A stretch of DNA of 64,000 nt from Granulicella sp. (GTDB lineage: Bacteria; Acidobacteriota; Terriglobia; Terriglobales; Acidobacteriaceae), in the NCBI GenBank assembly GCA_025408425.1, contig JANXYX010000001.1, positions 340,014 through 404,013 on the forward strand, given 5' to 3'. Made by a program: the position numbers and the translations under genes. Positions 26,770 to 37,600 of this stretch are shown one piece after another (position 1 is the first letter of the stretch; the number at the start of each line of letters is the position of its first letter). Below the pieces are notes generated by a model, which did no database searches, was not told the DNA's origin, and worked only from the letters and a program-made list of their open reading frames with translations.

Positions 26770-29178
26770 ATGTTTGAGGCAAAAGGCAAGTTGGCGCTGG
26801 CAGGTGTGGTGGCGCTGTGTGGGTTGACCATCTCGGGCGCGGCGCAACAGGCGCGTCAGGTAACGACAGCGGAGTACGCGCAGGCAGAGAAGTTCATGTC
26901 CTACAACGTCAATCCGCTGGTCTATCACGGGGTGGATCGCCCTGCGTGGCTGCCGGACGGCCGCTTCTGGTATCGCGATACCGGCCCCGATGGTGCCACG
27001 TACTTGTTGGTCGATCCCGCGAAGGGCATCAAGGTTCCAGCGTTTGATCACGTAAAGCTGGCGGCGGCGCTTACGGCTGCCTCGGCTGGCAAGAGGAGCT
27101 TCGATCCGCACCATCTCGCCATCGCAGATCTGGCGTTGGAGGATGGAGACAAGACCGTCATCGTCCGTGCCGGCGCGGAGAAGATGCGCTGCGACCTGAG
27201 CGGCAGCACGGGCAAGTGCACCGTCGAGCAGGCCGGTCCGAAGCCTGTCGCGGCCAGCCGAGGCCGAGCCAGTGCAGAGTTGTCCCCCGACAAGAAGAAG
27301 CAGGCCTTCATCCGCGACTACAACCTGTGGGTTCTCGACATCGCAACCGGCAAGGAGACGCAGCTCACCACCGATGGCGTGAAGGACTACGGCTACGCCA
27401 CCGATAACGCGGGCTGGACGCACAGCGACAACGCGATTCTGGTGTGGTCGCCGGACTCGAAGAAGATCGCGACGTTTCAGCAGGATCAGCGCAAGACCGG
27501 AGAGCTGTACCTGGTGCCCGTCACCATCGGACATCCGCAGCTGACGACGTTGAAGTATCCGCTGGTCGGCGATGCGGACGTAACGATGATTGAGCGCGTG
27601 ATCATCGACGTCGATGCCGCGAAGGTCGTTCGGCTGAAGATGCCGCCCGATCAGCATCGCTCCACGTTATGCGATGACGTGAGCTGCCGCGGCGGCAGTG
27701 GCTGGGACGACGTGCAATGGAGCGCTGATGCCAGCCACCTCGCCTTCGTCTCCACCTCGCGCGACCACAAACAGGAGTGGCTGCGCGTCGCCGATGCAGC
27801 CACCGGAGACATTCGTGAGGTGATGGGAGAGACGGTTGCCAAGTTCTTTGAGAGCGGCAACAACAAGGTGAACTGGAAGTATCTGCCCAACTCGAATGAG
27901 ATTCTCTGGTTCAGCGAGCGCGATGGCTGGGGCCAGATGTATCTCTACGACCTGACCACCGGGAAGCTGAAGAATCAGATCACGCACGGCGAAGGCAACG
28001 TGACCCAGGTGCTGCAGGTGGATGAGAACACGCGGACCATCTACTTTCTGGCGGTGGGAAAAGAGAAGGGCCGCGACCCGTACTACACGCAGTTGTACCG
28101 CATCGGCTTCGACGGCAAAGAGATGAAGCTGCTGACTCCGGAGAACGCGGACCACACCGTAACGATGTCTCCCGATAGCCGCTACTTTGTTGACGCGTAC
28201 TCCACGCCAACGCAGCCCCAGGCCGCGGTGGTGCGCGACAACACCGGCAAGATCGCGATGGAAGTTGCGAAGCAGGACATCAGCAAACTGGTAGCAGCAG
28301 GCTGGGTTCCGCTGACGCCGATCACCGTGAAGGCGCGCGACGGCAAGACGGACCTGTACGGTTACATGTTCAAGCCAACCAGCTTCGATGCGGCGAAGAA
28401 GTATCCCATCGTCAACTACGTTTATCCGGGGCCGCAGATCGGCTCGTGCGGCGGTCGCGAGTTTCATGCGGCACACGGCGATCTGCAGGCGCTGGCGGAG
28501 CTTGGCTTTGTAGTGGTGTGCATCGACGGCATGGGCACGCCATCCCGCTCGAAGGCGTTTCATGAGGCGTACTTCGCTGACCTCGGGGACAACACCATTC
28601 CAGACCAGGTGTCTGGCATGAAGGAGCTTGCGGCGAAGTATCCTTTCATCGATCTGGAGCACGCCGGAATGTACGGCCACTCAGGCGGCGGCAACGCCAC
28701 GGCGGCGGCCATGTTTCACTATCCTGACTTCTTCAAAGTAGGTATCGCGGAGAGCGGCAACCATGACAATCGCGAGTATGAAGATGACTGGGCGGAGAAG
28801 TGGGCCGGGCTGCTGGTCAAGAATGCCGATGGCACCAGCAACTACGACAGTCAGGCGAACCAGAATGACGCGAAGAACCTGAAGGGGCATCTGCTGCTGG
28901 CGCACGGAACGATGGATGACAACGTGCCGATGAACAACACACTGCTGGTCGTCGATGCGCTGATCAAGGCGAACAAGGACTTCGATCTGCTGCTGATTCC
29001 AAATGCCGCGCATGGATACGGTGCGGCATCGCAGTACATGGCTCGTCGCCGCTGGGACTACTTCGTGCGCTATCTGGCGGGCAACGTGCCGCCGCATGAG
29101 TACGAGATGACTCCATACGCGGACGCGATGGCGCGGGCGAATGGGCCAGACGCGGGTGACGAAGCCGAAGATTATTAG
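26770..29178 (+). CDS. Exported S9 family peptidase (dipeptidyl peptidase IV-like)
   Basis: An 802-residue exported serine peptidase. Signal peptide at residues 1-26 (ALAGVVALCGLTISGAAQ). Residues about 90-520 form the DPP IV N-terminal beta-propeller, and the C-terminal alpha/beta hydrolase domain has the catalytic Ser638 in MYGHSGGGN, Asp716 in HGTMDDNVPM and His748 in NAAHGYG, the full S9 triad. Such enzymes clip dipeptides, often after Pro, from peptides in the periplasm. The start has a GGGGGAG site. The gene is monocistronic, converging with the AhpD-like gene. No inhibitor or transporter gene is adjacent. Confidence 0.95.
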   Translation: MFEAKGKLALAGVVALCGLTISGAAQQARQVTTAEYAQAEKFMSYNVNPLVYHGVDRPAWLPDGRFWYRDTGPDGATYLLVDPAKGIKVPAFDHVKLAAALTAASAGKRSFDPHHLAIADLALEDGDKTVIVRAGAEKMRCDLSGSTGKCTVEQAGPKPVAASRGRASAELSPDKKKQAFIRDYNLWVLDIATGKETQLTTDGVKDYGYATDNAGWTHSDNAILVWSPDSKKIATFQQDQRKTGELYLVPVTIGHPQLTTLKYPLVGDADVTMIERVIIDVDAAKVVRLKMPPDQHRSTLCDDVSCRGGSGWDDVQWSADASHLAFVSTSRDHKQEWLRVADAATGDIREVMGETVAKFFESGNNKVNWKYLPNSNEILWFSERDGWGQMYLYDLTTGKLKNQITHGEGNVTQVLQVDENTRTIYFLAVGKEKGRDPYYTQLYRIGFDGKEMKLLTPENADHTVTMSPDSRYFVDAYSTPTQPQAAVVRDNTGKIAMEVAKQDISKLVAAGWVPLTPITVKARDGKTDLYGYMFKPTSFDAAKKYPIVNYVYPGPQIGSCGGREFHAAHGDLQALAELGFVVVCIDGMGTPSRSKAFHEAYFADLGDNTIPDQVSGMKELAAKYPFIDLEHAGMYGHSGGGNATAAAMFHYPDFFKVGIAESGNHDNREYEDDWAEKWAGLLVKNADGTSNYDSQANQNDAKNLKGHLLLAHGTMDDNVPMNNTLLVVDALIKANKDFDLLLIPNAAHGYGAASQYMARRRWDYFVRYLAGNVPPHEYEMTPYADAMARANGPDAGDEAEDY

Positions 29179-29198
29179 GCGGGCTTGATGAGGGCTGG

Positions 29199-29618
29199 CT
29201 ACTCGACGTTGAACTCCGGGTCGACGGGAACCTGCAGCGCGGTGACGATGGCGTTGGTCTCGGCGGCCATGCCGACGACGGCGAGAAACTCGGCGTGCTG
29301 CTGGTCGGTCAGGCCCTTGGCGCGGGCGGCGGCGGTGTGGGAGTGCACGCAGTAGCTGCAACTGTTGGCCGTGGAGACAGCGATGTAGATCAACTCTTTG
29401 GTCAGCGGATCGAGTGCGCCCGGATACGTTTGAGGCTCGACCATGACCTCCTTGATGCTGACCCAGGTGCGTTCGAGCAGCGCAGGTTGGTTGGCGAGAG
29501 CGCGCCAGAAGTTGTTAACAAAGTCGGATTTGCGAGTGGCGCGGATGTCGTCGAAGACGGCCTGGACGCGGGGGGAGGTGGAGACTTCGGCATCGGTCCA
29601 GAGTTTTACGGTGGCCAT
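29199..29618 (-). CDS. Carboxymuconolactone decarboxylase/AhpD-like protein
   Basis: A 139-residue alpha-helical protein of the CMD/AhpD superfamily. It has the redox-active C-x-x-C-x-x-x-H motif (SCSYCVHSH, Cys88 region) of AhpD-type alkylhydroperoxidases rather than the Cys-less decarboxylase form. It could act as a peroxidase-like or thiol-dependent reductase in the cytosol; substrate unknown. It is 42 bases downstream of the SnoaL-like gene on the same strand and may share its transcript. Length fits the single-domain family. Confidence 0.88.
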   Translation of the reverse strand: MATVKLWTDAEVSTSPRVQAVFDDIRATRKSDFVNNFWRALANQPALLERTWVSIKEVMVEPQTYPGALDPLTKELIYIAVSTANSCSYCVHSHTAAARAKGLTDQQHAEFLAVVGMAAETNAIVTALQVPVDPEFNVE

Positions 29619-29660
29619 GGGGGAGACCTTTCGTGGTGTTTGTCGGCTTGCTTGTGTGGG

Positions 29661-30131
29661 CTACTGTGCGGGACAGTCCTTGCGTCCGGTGTCGGCTACG
29701 CTTGCGATGAGCCATTTGCCGTCGGTGCGGACGAGGTTGAAGAGATCGGTGCCGCAGTGGTCTACTTTGCCATCGACGAGGAATTCGAAGGGCGCCCAGA
29801 CTACGGCGAGATCGTTGTCGAATCGCACGAGTGGGTCGTGGATGCGCTCTTCGATGTGGGATGTGCCGGGCTTGCCTACGCGGTCGGCGAAGGCTTCGAG
29901 GGTCATCTGGGTGGGCTTGCCGTCGCGCATCAGGACCATGGTTCCGCCGGGAAGGGTGGGTTCTTTGATGGCTGCGGCATCGCGCTTGGTCATGCCTTCG
30001 AACATGGCGTGGATGGGAGCGAGGATTGCTGTTTCTTCGGGGGTGGCGGCGTGTAGCGGAGGGGCGAGGAAGGAGGCGCAGAGTGCCAGGGCCAGGGGTA
30101 GGAGGAGATGCGATTGAGGAGAGGTCTTCAT
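29661..30131 (-). CDS. Exported SnoaL/NTF2-like protein
   Basis: A 156-residue exported protein. A Sec signal peptide (LLLPLALALCASFLAPPLHA, cleavage after residue 28) is followed by a small cone-shaped NTF2-like domain: the first helix (AILAPIHAMFEGMTKRDAAA), central beta strands with DNDLAVVWAPFEFLVDGK and the closing DLFNLVRTDGKWLIASVADT. Domains of this kind (SnoaL, DUF4440, lumazine-binding-like) can be isomerases, hydrolases or plain binding proteins, and the fold does not tell which. It precedes the AhpD-like gene on the minus strand and follows the polymerase gene closely (44 bases). Confidence 0.8.
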   Translation of the reverse strand: MKTSPQSHLLLPLALALCASFLAPPLHAATPEETAILAPIHAMFEGMTKRDAAAIKEPTLPGGTMVLMRDGKPTQMTLEAFADRVGKPGTSHIEERIHDPLVRFDNDLAVVWAPFEFLVDGKVDHCGTDLFNLVRTDGKWLIASVADTGRKDCPAQ

Positions 30132-30175
30132 GGCTCCTGATTGTATGCGGAACGATGGGATACGCGGATTCTGGA

Positions 30176-31495
30176 TTACATGTAATCCACGCCGTATTGG
30201 ACGGGGATTTGGGTGAAGGCGATGCGGGTGGGGGCGGCTTCGCGGGCGGGTAGCATTCCGGCGAAGTGGAGGGTGGTGTGGCCGTATTTTAGGTTGAGCT
30301 TGTCCATGGTGGTGGAGAGCTGGTCGCGGTTGGTGGGGTCGGCGAAGAGTTCGGCCTGATGCTCGCTCTCGGGGATGAGGTTGCGGAGGGTGACGCCGAC
30401 GAAGAAGGGTTTGTTGAACTCCGGGCCTTGCGGGCGCTGGGCCCAGAGGCTGCGTAGGACTTCGAGCAGGGTGAGGGTGTCCTGGCAGTCGCGGAAGCGG
30501 GCCTCCATGGCCCAGCCGGAGTGCTTGATGCCGCTGAAGTGTTTCTTTGATTTCATGCGCTCGGCTTGCTCGCGCGTGAGTTGGAAGCGGATGGTGACGG
30601 CGAGGGAGCCGGTGTAGAACTTCTCCATGCGGAGGCGCATGGCGGCCTTGTGGAGGAGCTTATGCGCGACGGCCCAGGCTCCTTGCTGCGAGCGGTGTTC
30701 GGGGCCAAGAACGTGGGAGTGGCCGAGGGATTTCTGGATGCCGGTGGAGACGGGCGCGCCGTCGTCGCCGGAGTCCGCACCCCGCAGCCAGTGGTAGAGG
30801 CGGTCGCCCCAGACGGAGTCCCACAGCTTGTGCATGCCTTCGCGGTCGAGCGCGAGGAGTTGCGGCATGGTGGTGATGCCCTTGGCGTTGAGGCGAACCT
30901 CAGTGCGTGCGCCTACGCCCGGCAGGTCGCGTAGTTCGAGGTGGGCGATGGCGCGGGGAAGTTGCGACGGCAGCAGCCCGATCAGGCCATCGGGCTTCTG
31001 CATGTCGCTGGCGATCTTGGCGAGATAACGATTCGGCGCCATGCCGATGGAGCAGCGCAGCGCCTCGCCCGCATTTCTATAGATGGACTGCTTCACCTCC
31101 AGCGCAATCTTTCGCGCTCGTGGCGGCTCTTGCTCACGGCCCATCAGCTGACACACCATCTCGTCGATCGACGGAGTATGCGCCACCGGGCAAGCCAGCT
31201 CCACCGCCTTGGCGATGCGGTGGGAGTACTCCGCATAGACTTCGTGGTTGCCCGCGATCAGCACAATCTCCGGGCATATCCGCTTAGCCTCGCCGACCTG
31301 CGTGCCGGTCTTGATGCCCAGCGCCTTCGCCTCGTAGCTTGCTGCGATGCAGCAGGTAGTGTCCGCCATAGTCGGCACCACGGCCAGCGGCCGCCCGCGA
31401 TACTCCGGGTGGATCTGCTGCTCGACTGACGCAAAGAAGCTGTTCAGGTCGATGTGCAGGAAGCCAAAGCGGTCGGTCGAGTGCGATTCAGACAT
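30176..31495 (-). CDS. dinB: Y-family DNA polymerase (DinB/Pol IV-like)
   Basis: A 439-residue translesion DNA polymerase. The palm domain starts with LHIDLNSFFASVE, which carries the first catalytic Asp, and the second pair is at SIDEM (Asp-Glu), so the active site is intact, but the usual SIDEAYLD sequence has diverged. The helix-hairpin-helix region (LRDLPGVGARTEVRLNAKG) and the little-finger domain follow. The ATG at 31495 is chosen because it starts directly before the palm; the frame stays open another 101 codons upstream but those residues look non-coding. Base composition shifts within this gene (see findings). A beta-clamp-like tail is not obvious. No imuA or dnaE2 is nearby. Confidence 0.88.
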   Translation of the reverse strand: MSESHSTDRFGFLHIDLNSFFASVEQQIHPEYRGRPLAVVPTMADTTCCIAASYEAKALGIKTGTQVGEAKRICPEIVLIAGNHEVYAEYSHRIAKAVELACPVAHTPSIDEMVCQLMGREQEPPRARKIALEVKQSIYRNAGEALRCSIGMAPNRYLAKIASDMQKPDGLIGLLPSQLPRAIAHLELRDLPGVGARTEVRLNAKGITTMPQLLALDREGMHKLWDSVWGDRLYHWLRGADSGDDGAPVSTGIQKSLGHSHVLGPEHRSQQGAWAVAHKLLHKAAMRLRMEKFYTGSLAVTIRFQLTREQAERMKSKKHFSGIKHSGWAMEARFRDCQDTLTLLEVLRSLWAQRPQGPEFNKPFFVGVTLRNLIPESEHQAELFADPTNRDQLSTTMDKLNLKYGHTTLHFAGMLPAREAAPTRIAFTQIPVQYGVDYM

Positions 31496-31618
31496 GATAG
31501 GTGCTGGGGATATTCTATTCGCTCTTTGTTTGCTTGTGGCGTGCCGTGAAGCGAGATTCATGGTGAACTTAAATCTGCGGTCCAGAGTTCCAAAGCGAAT
31601 TCTCGATATGCTCCTCCT

Positions 31619-32227
31619 ATGAAATCTCTTCGCATGCCCTTTGCAGTGTTGTTGCCGTTGATGGAACTCGTTGTCTGGGTAATTCTCGTTCCCATACCGA
31701 CAACATTGATTTACTTGGGAGTTCATACGCCAGCACAGCCAGAGGTCGTACATACCGAAATTGGCACTTTCTCGATTACCCCTCAAGAAGCACGCCAAAT
31801 TGCGATCGAGTCAGCGAGCTTGAGCACCTCTCACGCTATTACAGCGCTCAATACTCCGGGAACGCTCGTTGAAATTCTTATCTCACTGCCGACTGTGTGG
31901 CCCGATACATGGCGCCCTGTACATCTGCCTTTGGATATTTGGAGATCTATTACTCTTCCATTTTTCTGCCTGCCAGCCTGGTGGTTTGCCGGACGTGGCT
32001 TTGATGCTTTGCGAAGTAGGGAGCGCCTGCCCTGGCCTGTCGCTCTCTTCGGTACCTTGCTCTGCATCGCTTTCGTTGTGTTGTTCTGCGGTCTTCGGTT
32101 CGAGATTCCCGCTGAAGATCGTGCTGGTGGATCCTGGGTTTTTTGGGGCATGGCTCTCTGGGCATTGCTATTCAGCGCATTCCCCTTAGCTTGGCTAATG
32201 CGACGACGTGCTTCTCTCTCGGAATAA
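31619..32227 (+). CDS. Hypothetical membrane protein
   Basis: A 202-residue protein with four predicted membrane segments: [22 protein letters not shown] at the N-terminus, a segment around [32 protein letters not shown], and [21 protein letters not shown] near the C-terminus, ending in a basic patch RRR. The region between the first two segments (about 75 residues) is polar. No known family or motif is recognised. It is divergent from the polymerase gene and 41 bases upstream of the carboxylase gene, possibly cotranscribed. Confidence 0.7.
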   Translation: MKSLRMPFAVLLPLMELVVWVILVPIPTTLIYLGVHTPAQPEVVHTEIGTFSITPQEARQIAIESASLSTSHAITALNTPGTLVEILISLPTVWPDTWRPVHLPLDIWRSITLPFFCLPAWWFAGRGFDALRSRERLPWPVALFGTLLCIAFVVLFCGLRFEIPAEDRAGGSWVFWGMALWALLFSAFPLAWLMRRRASLSE

Positions 32228-32268
32228 GCCCCACAAATCCCACTCTGTCGCTGCTAGAATCGCTGCCT

Positions 32269-33921
32269 ATGGCAGCTGCTGAACATCCCGTCACGCCCCA
32301 GGCTAAGAGTACGTCGCATCAACATAAGCTGGCTGAACTCGCTGTGCGTAACGCCATCGCCGAAGAGGGTGGTGGCCCCGAGCGGCGTGAGCGCGAGCGC
32401 AAGGCCGGCAAGCTCTCCGCCCGCGAGCGCATCGACTTCCTGCTCGACGAAGGTACCTTTGAGGAGACCGACAAGTTCGTCACCCATCGCGCCACCGACT
32501 TCGGCATGGCCGAGCAGCGCGTCCCCGGCGACGGCTTCATCACCGGCTACGGCCGCGTCCATGGCCGCGTCGTCTTCGTCTTCGCGCAGGACTTCACCGT
32601 CTTCGGTGGATCGCTCTCCGAGGCCAACGCCGCCAAGATCGTGAAGATCATGGACATGGCCATGCGCGTCGGCGCACCGATCGTCGGGCTGAACGACTCC
32701 GGCGGCGCACGCATCCAGGAGGGCGTCGTCTCCCTCGCCGGCTACACCGACATCTTTCTCCGCAACACCCTCGCCAGCGGAGTCATCCCGCAGATCTCCG
32801 CCATCCTCGGCCCCTGTGCTGGTGGCGCCGTGTACTCGCCCGCCATCACCGACTTCACCCTGATGACCGAGAAGACCAGCTATATGTTTGTTACCGGCCC
32901 TGACGTCATCAAGACCGTGACGCATGAGGACGTCACCAAGGCCGAACTCGGTGGGGCCGTCACGCACAACGAGATCTCCGGCGTCGCCCACTTTATGGCG
33001 CACGACGATCAGGAGTGCCTCGCCACCGTGCGCGAACTGCTTAGCTTCCTGCCGTCGAACAACCTCGACGACGCCCCGCGCCGACCCACGCAAGACGACC
33101 CTGCCCGCGCCGACCTCGCGCTCGACACCATCATCCCTGACGAGAGCAACCAGCCCTACGACATGTGCGACGTCATCTCCCGCGTCGTGGACGACGGCTA
33201 CCTCTTCCAGGTGCAGGAGCACTTCGCCCGCAACATCGTCGTCGGCTTCGCCCGCATGGATGGCCGTCCCGTCGGCATCGTCGCCAACCAGCCAGCCTTC
33301 CTCGCCGGCGTGCTGGACATCAGCGCCAGCGTCAAAGCTGCGCGCTTCGTCCGATTCTGCGACGCCTTCAATATCCCGCTCATCACCTTTGAGGACGTTC
33401 CCGGCTTCATGCCCGGCGTCCAGCAGGAGCACGGCGGCATCATCCGTCACGGCGCCAAGCTGCTCTACGCCTTCGCGGAGGCCACCGTTCCCAAGCTCAC
33501 CGTCATCACCCGCAAGGCCTACGGTGGAGCCTATTGCGTGATGAGCAGCAAACATCTCCGCACCGATCTCAACCTCGCCTGGCCCACCGCCGAGATCGCC
33601 GTCATGGGTCCGGAGGGCGCCGTCAACATCGTCTACAAGCGTGAGTTGGAGCAGACCGTCCGCCATGCCGCAGCCATCTGGCCGCAGGGCAAGACGTTCA
33701 CCGAAGAGGAGAAACTTGCCATCCTCGCCGAGGCCCGCAAGGAGAAGGTCGAAGAGTTCCGCGAGCGCTTCGCCAATCCCTATGTTGCCGCCGAGCGGGG
33801 CTATATAGATGCTGTCATCCGCCCCAGCGAAACCCGCCGCCGCCTCAACTCCGCTCTGGATATGCTCTCCACCAAACGCGAAAAAAATCCTGCCAAAAAG
33901 CATGGGAATATTCCGCTGTGA
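32269..33921 (+). CDS. Acyl-CoA carboxylase carboxyltransferase (beta) subunit
   Basis: A 550-residue carboxyltransferase of the biotin-dependent propionyl/acetyl-CoA carboxylase family, which transfers carboxyl from biotin to an acyl-CoA. The crotonase-like N and C halves are complete: [32 protein letters not shown], then [17 protein letters not shown] and [13 protein letters not shown]. The KARGG-like acyl-CoA motif and the two oxyanion-hole glycines are visible. The ATG at 32269 is chosen since upstream in-frame residues do not look coding and begin inside the preceding gene. The biotin carboxylase/carrier partner is not in the window. The stop overlaps the cupin start by GTGA. Confidence 0.95.
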   Translation: MAAAEHPVTPQAKSTSHQHKLAELAVRNAIAEEGGGPERRERERKAGKLSARERIDFLLDEGTFEETDKFVTHRATDFGMAEQRVPGDGFITGYGRVHGRVVFVFAQDFTVFGGSLSEANAAKIVKIMDMAMRVGAPIVGLNDSGGARIQEGVVSLAGYTDIFLRNTLASGVIPQISAILGPCAGGAVYSPAITDFTLMTEKTSYMFVTGPDVIKTVTHEDVTKAELGGAVTHNEISGVAHFMAHDDQECLATVRELLSFLPSNNLDDAPRRPTQDDPARADLALDTIIPDESNQPYDMCDVISRVVDDGYLFQVQEHFARNIVVGFARMDGRPVGIVANQPAFLAGVLDISASVKAARFVRFCDAFNIPLITFEDVPGFMPGVQQEHGGIIRHGAKLLYAFAEATVPKLTVITRKAYGGAYCVMSSKHLRTDLNLAWPTAEIAVMGPEGAVNIVYKRELEQTVRHAAAIWPQGKTFTEEEKLAILAEARKEKVEEFRERFANPYVAAERGYIDAVIRPSETRRRLNSALDMLSTKREKNPAKKHGNIPL

Positions 33922-34292
33922 GTGACAAACCAGCGCCAACCAAAGTCGTCAGCACCGTAAACGCCGAGCACTACCAGTGGGGCGGCCCAGCCGGGACAGA
34001 CTGCGACGGCTGGCACCTCGTCCGCACGCCGCAACTCTCCATCATCGAGGAGTCCATGCCGCCCGGCACCAGCGAGGCGCGCCACTATCACGTCCCCGCC
34101 CGCCAGTTCTTCTATGTATTAGAGGGAGAGTTGACGCTCGAGGCGGAGCATCATGTCTTTAAGATTCGCGCCGGAGAGGGAATCGAGATCGCTCCGGGCA
34201 TGGCCCACCAGGCTTTCAACCGAAGTGAGTCTCCGGTTCGCTTCTCCGTCACCAGCCAACCCCCAAGCCATGGTGACAGGGTTGCTTTGTAG
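33918..34292 (+). CDS. Small cupin domain protein
   Basis: A 124-residue single-domain cupin starting at a GTG that overlaps the carboxylase stop codon (GTGA), implying translational coupling. It has the first cupin motif ([21 protein letters not shown], two His and a Glu side) and the second ([17 protein letters not shown]), giving a likely metal site. Function is unknown; coupling to an acyl-CoA carboxylase gene suggests a metabolic role, but this is inference. No signal peptide. Confidence 0.85.
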   Translation: MSDKPAPTKVVSTVNAEHYQWGGPAGTDCDGWHLVRTPQLSIIEESMPPGTSEARHYHVPARQFFYVLEGELTLEAEHHVFKIRAGEGIEIAPGMAHQAFNRSESPVRFSVTSQPPSHGDRVAL

Positions 34293-34407
34293 TTAACCTG
34301 TCCAATATTCGACCGATCTTTGTACTAAAGCCAAACACGTCAACCTTCACAGGCTCAAATTCGCGACGCATATCAAAAAATTTCGTTAGCACTATTCAAT
34401 AAATTAA

Positions 34408-34436
34408 TTGACCTTTCACCAATCTCGCTATACGTT
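34408..34436 (+). promoter_or_regulatory. Candidate sigma-70 promoter for the TonB-dependent receptor
   Basis: TTGACC (34408-34413) and TACGTT (34431-34436) are 17 bases apart within the AT-rich gap at 34293-34641, which holds no gene. If used, the leader would be about 200 bases long. No riboswitch family was recognised in the leader. Confidence 0.4.
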
Positions 34437-34641
34437 CTCATCAGTCATAACATCCATACCGACGGCACCAGATCAAGATGCCGTTCTTAACGAAGGCATG
34501 CTTTTTGCCTGTCCGGATCCTTGCGCCCGCTTCAGACGTTGTGCTTACCGTACTCCGATCGCACGAATGTATCGCAGATCAAGCAGTTACAGCGTAATCG
34601 GCACAAGTTAACTAGAAGAAGCACTTTAAGAGGTCATGCGA

Positions 34642-37600
34642 ATGAAAGCAATTTCAAATTTATTTCGCCATCTGGGAGTAGGTATCAGCTTCCTTTTGCT
34701 CACCTTTGCTTTGGTTCCTGCGGCCACTGCCCAGGAAACAACAGGTGCCATCCAGGGTACCGTCACTGATCCAACCGGTGCGGTCGTCGTTGGAGCTACT
34801 GTCACTGCCACTGGCAACAAGTTGATTCAGCCCGCAGTATCCACCACCGACGCACAAGGGTTCTACCGGCTCAATGCTCTGCCGCCCGGTCAGTACACGC
34901 TTGTCGTCTCGGGAAGCGGAATGAGCGCCAAGGCTACCGACCTGAACCTGAACGCCGGAGCGCTGCCAAATTTGAACTTCAAGCTTGCAGTCGGTGCTGA
35001 GTCCGTCATTGATGTCAGTACCGCCGTCGCGCTTGTCGACGTGACGCAAAGCAAAGTTGAAACCACCATCACGAATGACGTTCTTCAGGAACTTCCGAAG
35101 GGCCGTTCCTTCCAGTCTGTAATTCCATTTGCGCCAGGTGCCCGTCAAGAGCCGCTGCAAAGCTTGAACACCGCCTCGACGATCAACGGAAATCTCAATG
35201 CCAATCGCTCGGGCGGCTTCCAGATCGATGGCGCCAGCGACAGTGAAAACATCTACACCTCGGAAGGCGTCAACATTACAGGGATCAACGGTGGCGGTGT
35301 TGGTTATAACGTCCCCACTGAGTTTGTCCAGGACGTTCAGGTAAAGAGCTCGAGCTTCGAAGCTGAGTTCGGCGGAGCCCTTGGTGGCGTCGTCAATGTA
35401 ATCCAGCAGAGGGGTGGCAACGACTGGCACGGTGGCTTCATGATGTACTACCGCTCCAGCGCCATAAACGCGAACGACCAGTGCAACTTCTTCAATGCCT
35501 GCGGCGTTCGTAAGGATCCCACGACGTCTTCCAACACCACCACCAGAGTCGATGCAACGTATCAATACTTTGTCGCGAATCAGGACCACTACCGCACCGT
35601 AAACCCGGGTTTCACCCTCGGCGGGTCGCTCTTTCCTAGGAAGCTATGGCTGTTTGCCAGCTATGTGCCGGAGTTTTACCGCGTTCGTCGCACCGTACTG
35701 TTTACCGGCAAGGTAAATCCTGGTCTTCGCGATATGTATGCGTCGCAGGACCAGCACTACGGTTTTGCCCGCCTGGACTACGCGCCACTTAGCAAGCTGC
35801 GGCTTTTCTCCAGCTGGCAGGATCTCTACACCCGCCAGATTGGCTCGCTTCCCAACCCTGACAGCAAATCCGGGCACCAGGTAAACACCAGTGCCTCGGT
35901 TGACCCAACCACGATCCGCGCAGACACGGGAACCGTAAGTCCTGCCGCAATCTACGCCTTCGGCGGGGACTATACCGTCACCTCGAACATTCTCCTCAGT
36001 GCTCGCTATGGCTACACCTACTCCAACACTGAAGACCGCGGTAAGCCGATCGGTGTGCGCTATATCATCGGGCCCAACCCGTCCGCTGGTGCTAAGGGAT
36101 ACGACGGAACCACGATAGGCGCAGTCGGTTCGGTACCGTACGCCCAGGCATCGGCCTTCACAAACCTCGGCGCCAATGCGCAGAGCCTGTACAACGTTCT
36201 TGCCAGAAAGAACTTCACGGTTGACCTCTCTTATCTGAAGACCGGACTGTTTGGAACTCATAACTTCAAAGTCGGCTACAACCAGAGCAACGTATTCAAC
36301 ACGCTTCTCTCCGGCTATAACACGGCTGAAGTGGATCTGTTCTACGGCGCTTCATACTCCGTCGCAACGAGTGCATCGGCTTGCGATGCCATTATTGCGG
36401 CTAACGCGACAGCCTATCCCACCACGGCGACTCCGGTCTGCCGCGGTAACTATGGCTACTTCACTATCCATGACGGTGTCGATAACTCCGGTTCCGCCCG
36501 CGGTAGTAACAAGGCGTTCTACTTCCAGGATGGCTGGACCGTCGGTAAGACCGGTCTGACCATCAACGCCGGTGTTCGCTTTGACACGGAATACCTGCCT
36601 CCCTACAGTGCAGGAGCTTCCAGCATCCAGTTCGGCTGGGGCGACAAAATTGCTCCCCGAATCGGCGGTGCCTATGATGTCCTTCACAACGGCAAGTTGA
36701 AGTTGTACGCAAGCTACGGACAGTTCTACGACATCGTCAAGTATTCGCTGCCCTCCGGTTCGTTTGGCGGCCAGTACTGGCACGATTGCACCTATGCCAT
36801 GGATGATCCCGACTACACCAAGATCACACCCACCTCACCGGGGCAGCATGGTTGCCCTGCCTCTGGTCCCGCCCCTGGCGTGACTGTAGGCCGGTTTATC
36901 GAGAACGTCGACTTCCGCAAGAACATTACCAACACTCAGGATCCCGGTGTTGATCCTAACGTCAAGCCAATGAAGCAGCACGAGTTTGTTCTTGGTGCAG
37001 ACTGGGCCGTCAAGCCGTCGCTTGCATTGACCGTGCGTTATGCGCGCAAGCGTCTTGACAACACGATCGAGGACATCGGCGCAACCGACGTGCTCGGCTT
37101 CTACATCGGCAACCCTGGCCCAGGCTACGGCGATACCCTTCACCGCACCCTCTACTCGGCGGGCTTTACCGCTCCTCTCTGCACCGCGTGCCCAGTACAG
37201 CCCATGGCGATTCGCGAATACGATGGAGTTGAACTTGCGGTCACCAAGACGTCTGGTTCGCACTTCTTCTACAAAGCGATCTACGCCTACAGCAAGCTGA
37301 GCGGCAACTACCCCGGCCTCACCAGCACCTTCAACACGGACGGTGCAGGTGGTCGTCATAACCCGAACAACAACAGGTCCTTCGATCAGCCGCAAATGGC
37401 CTTCGACGCTCACGGAAAGCCATTCAGCGGACCACTCCCCACGGATCGTCCTAACACGTTCCAGGCTTTTGGCTCCTTCCGGCAGAAGTGGTTTGGCGGA
37501 GAATCACAGCTTGGCTTATCGCAAGCGATCTTGCAGGGTACTCCGGTATCAACCGCGGTTCCGACACTCGGTACCACCTCGTCAGTCCAATTCGTGGAGG

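Noticed and set aside
30900..31600. The skew change near 31 kb as a replication terminus
   Set aside because: The plus strand is G-rich again over aspS and hisS at 40-43 kb, so the sign flips several times and follows gene-specific codon habits rather than a single replichore switch.
32254..33939. A 561-codon open frame on the minus strand, opposite the acyl-CoA carboxylase gene
   Set aside because: It is the complement of a strongly C-ending coding sequence, which leaves the opposite frame free of stops; its product is low-complexity (Gly, Asp, Glu, Val) and has no motif, while the plus-strand frame is a complete carboxyltransferase.
34293..34641. A gene or riboswitch in the long gap before the TonB receptor
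   Set aside because: Sequence is AT-rich with no coding bias; only a promoter-like pair is seen.
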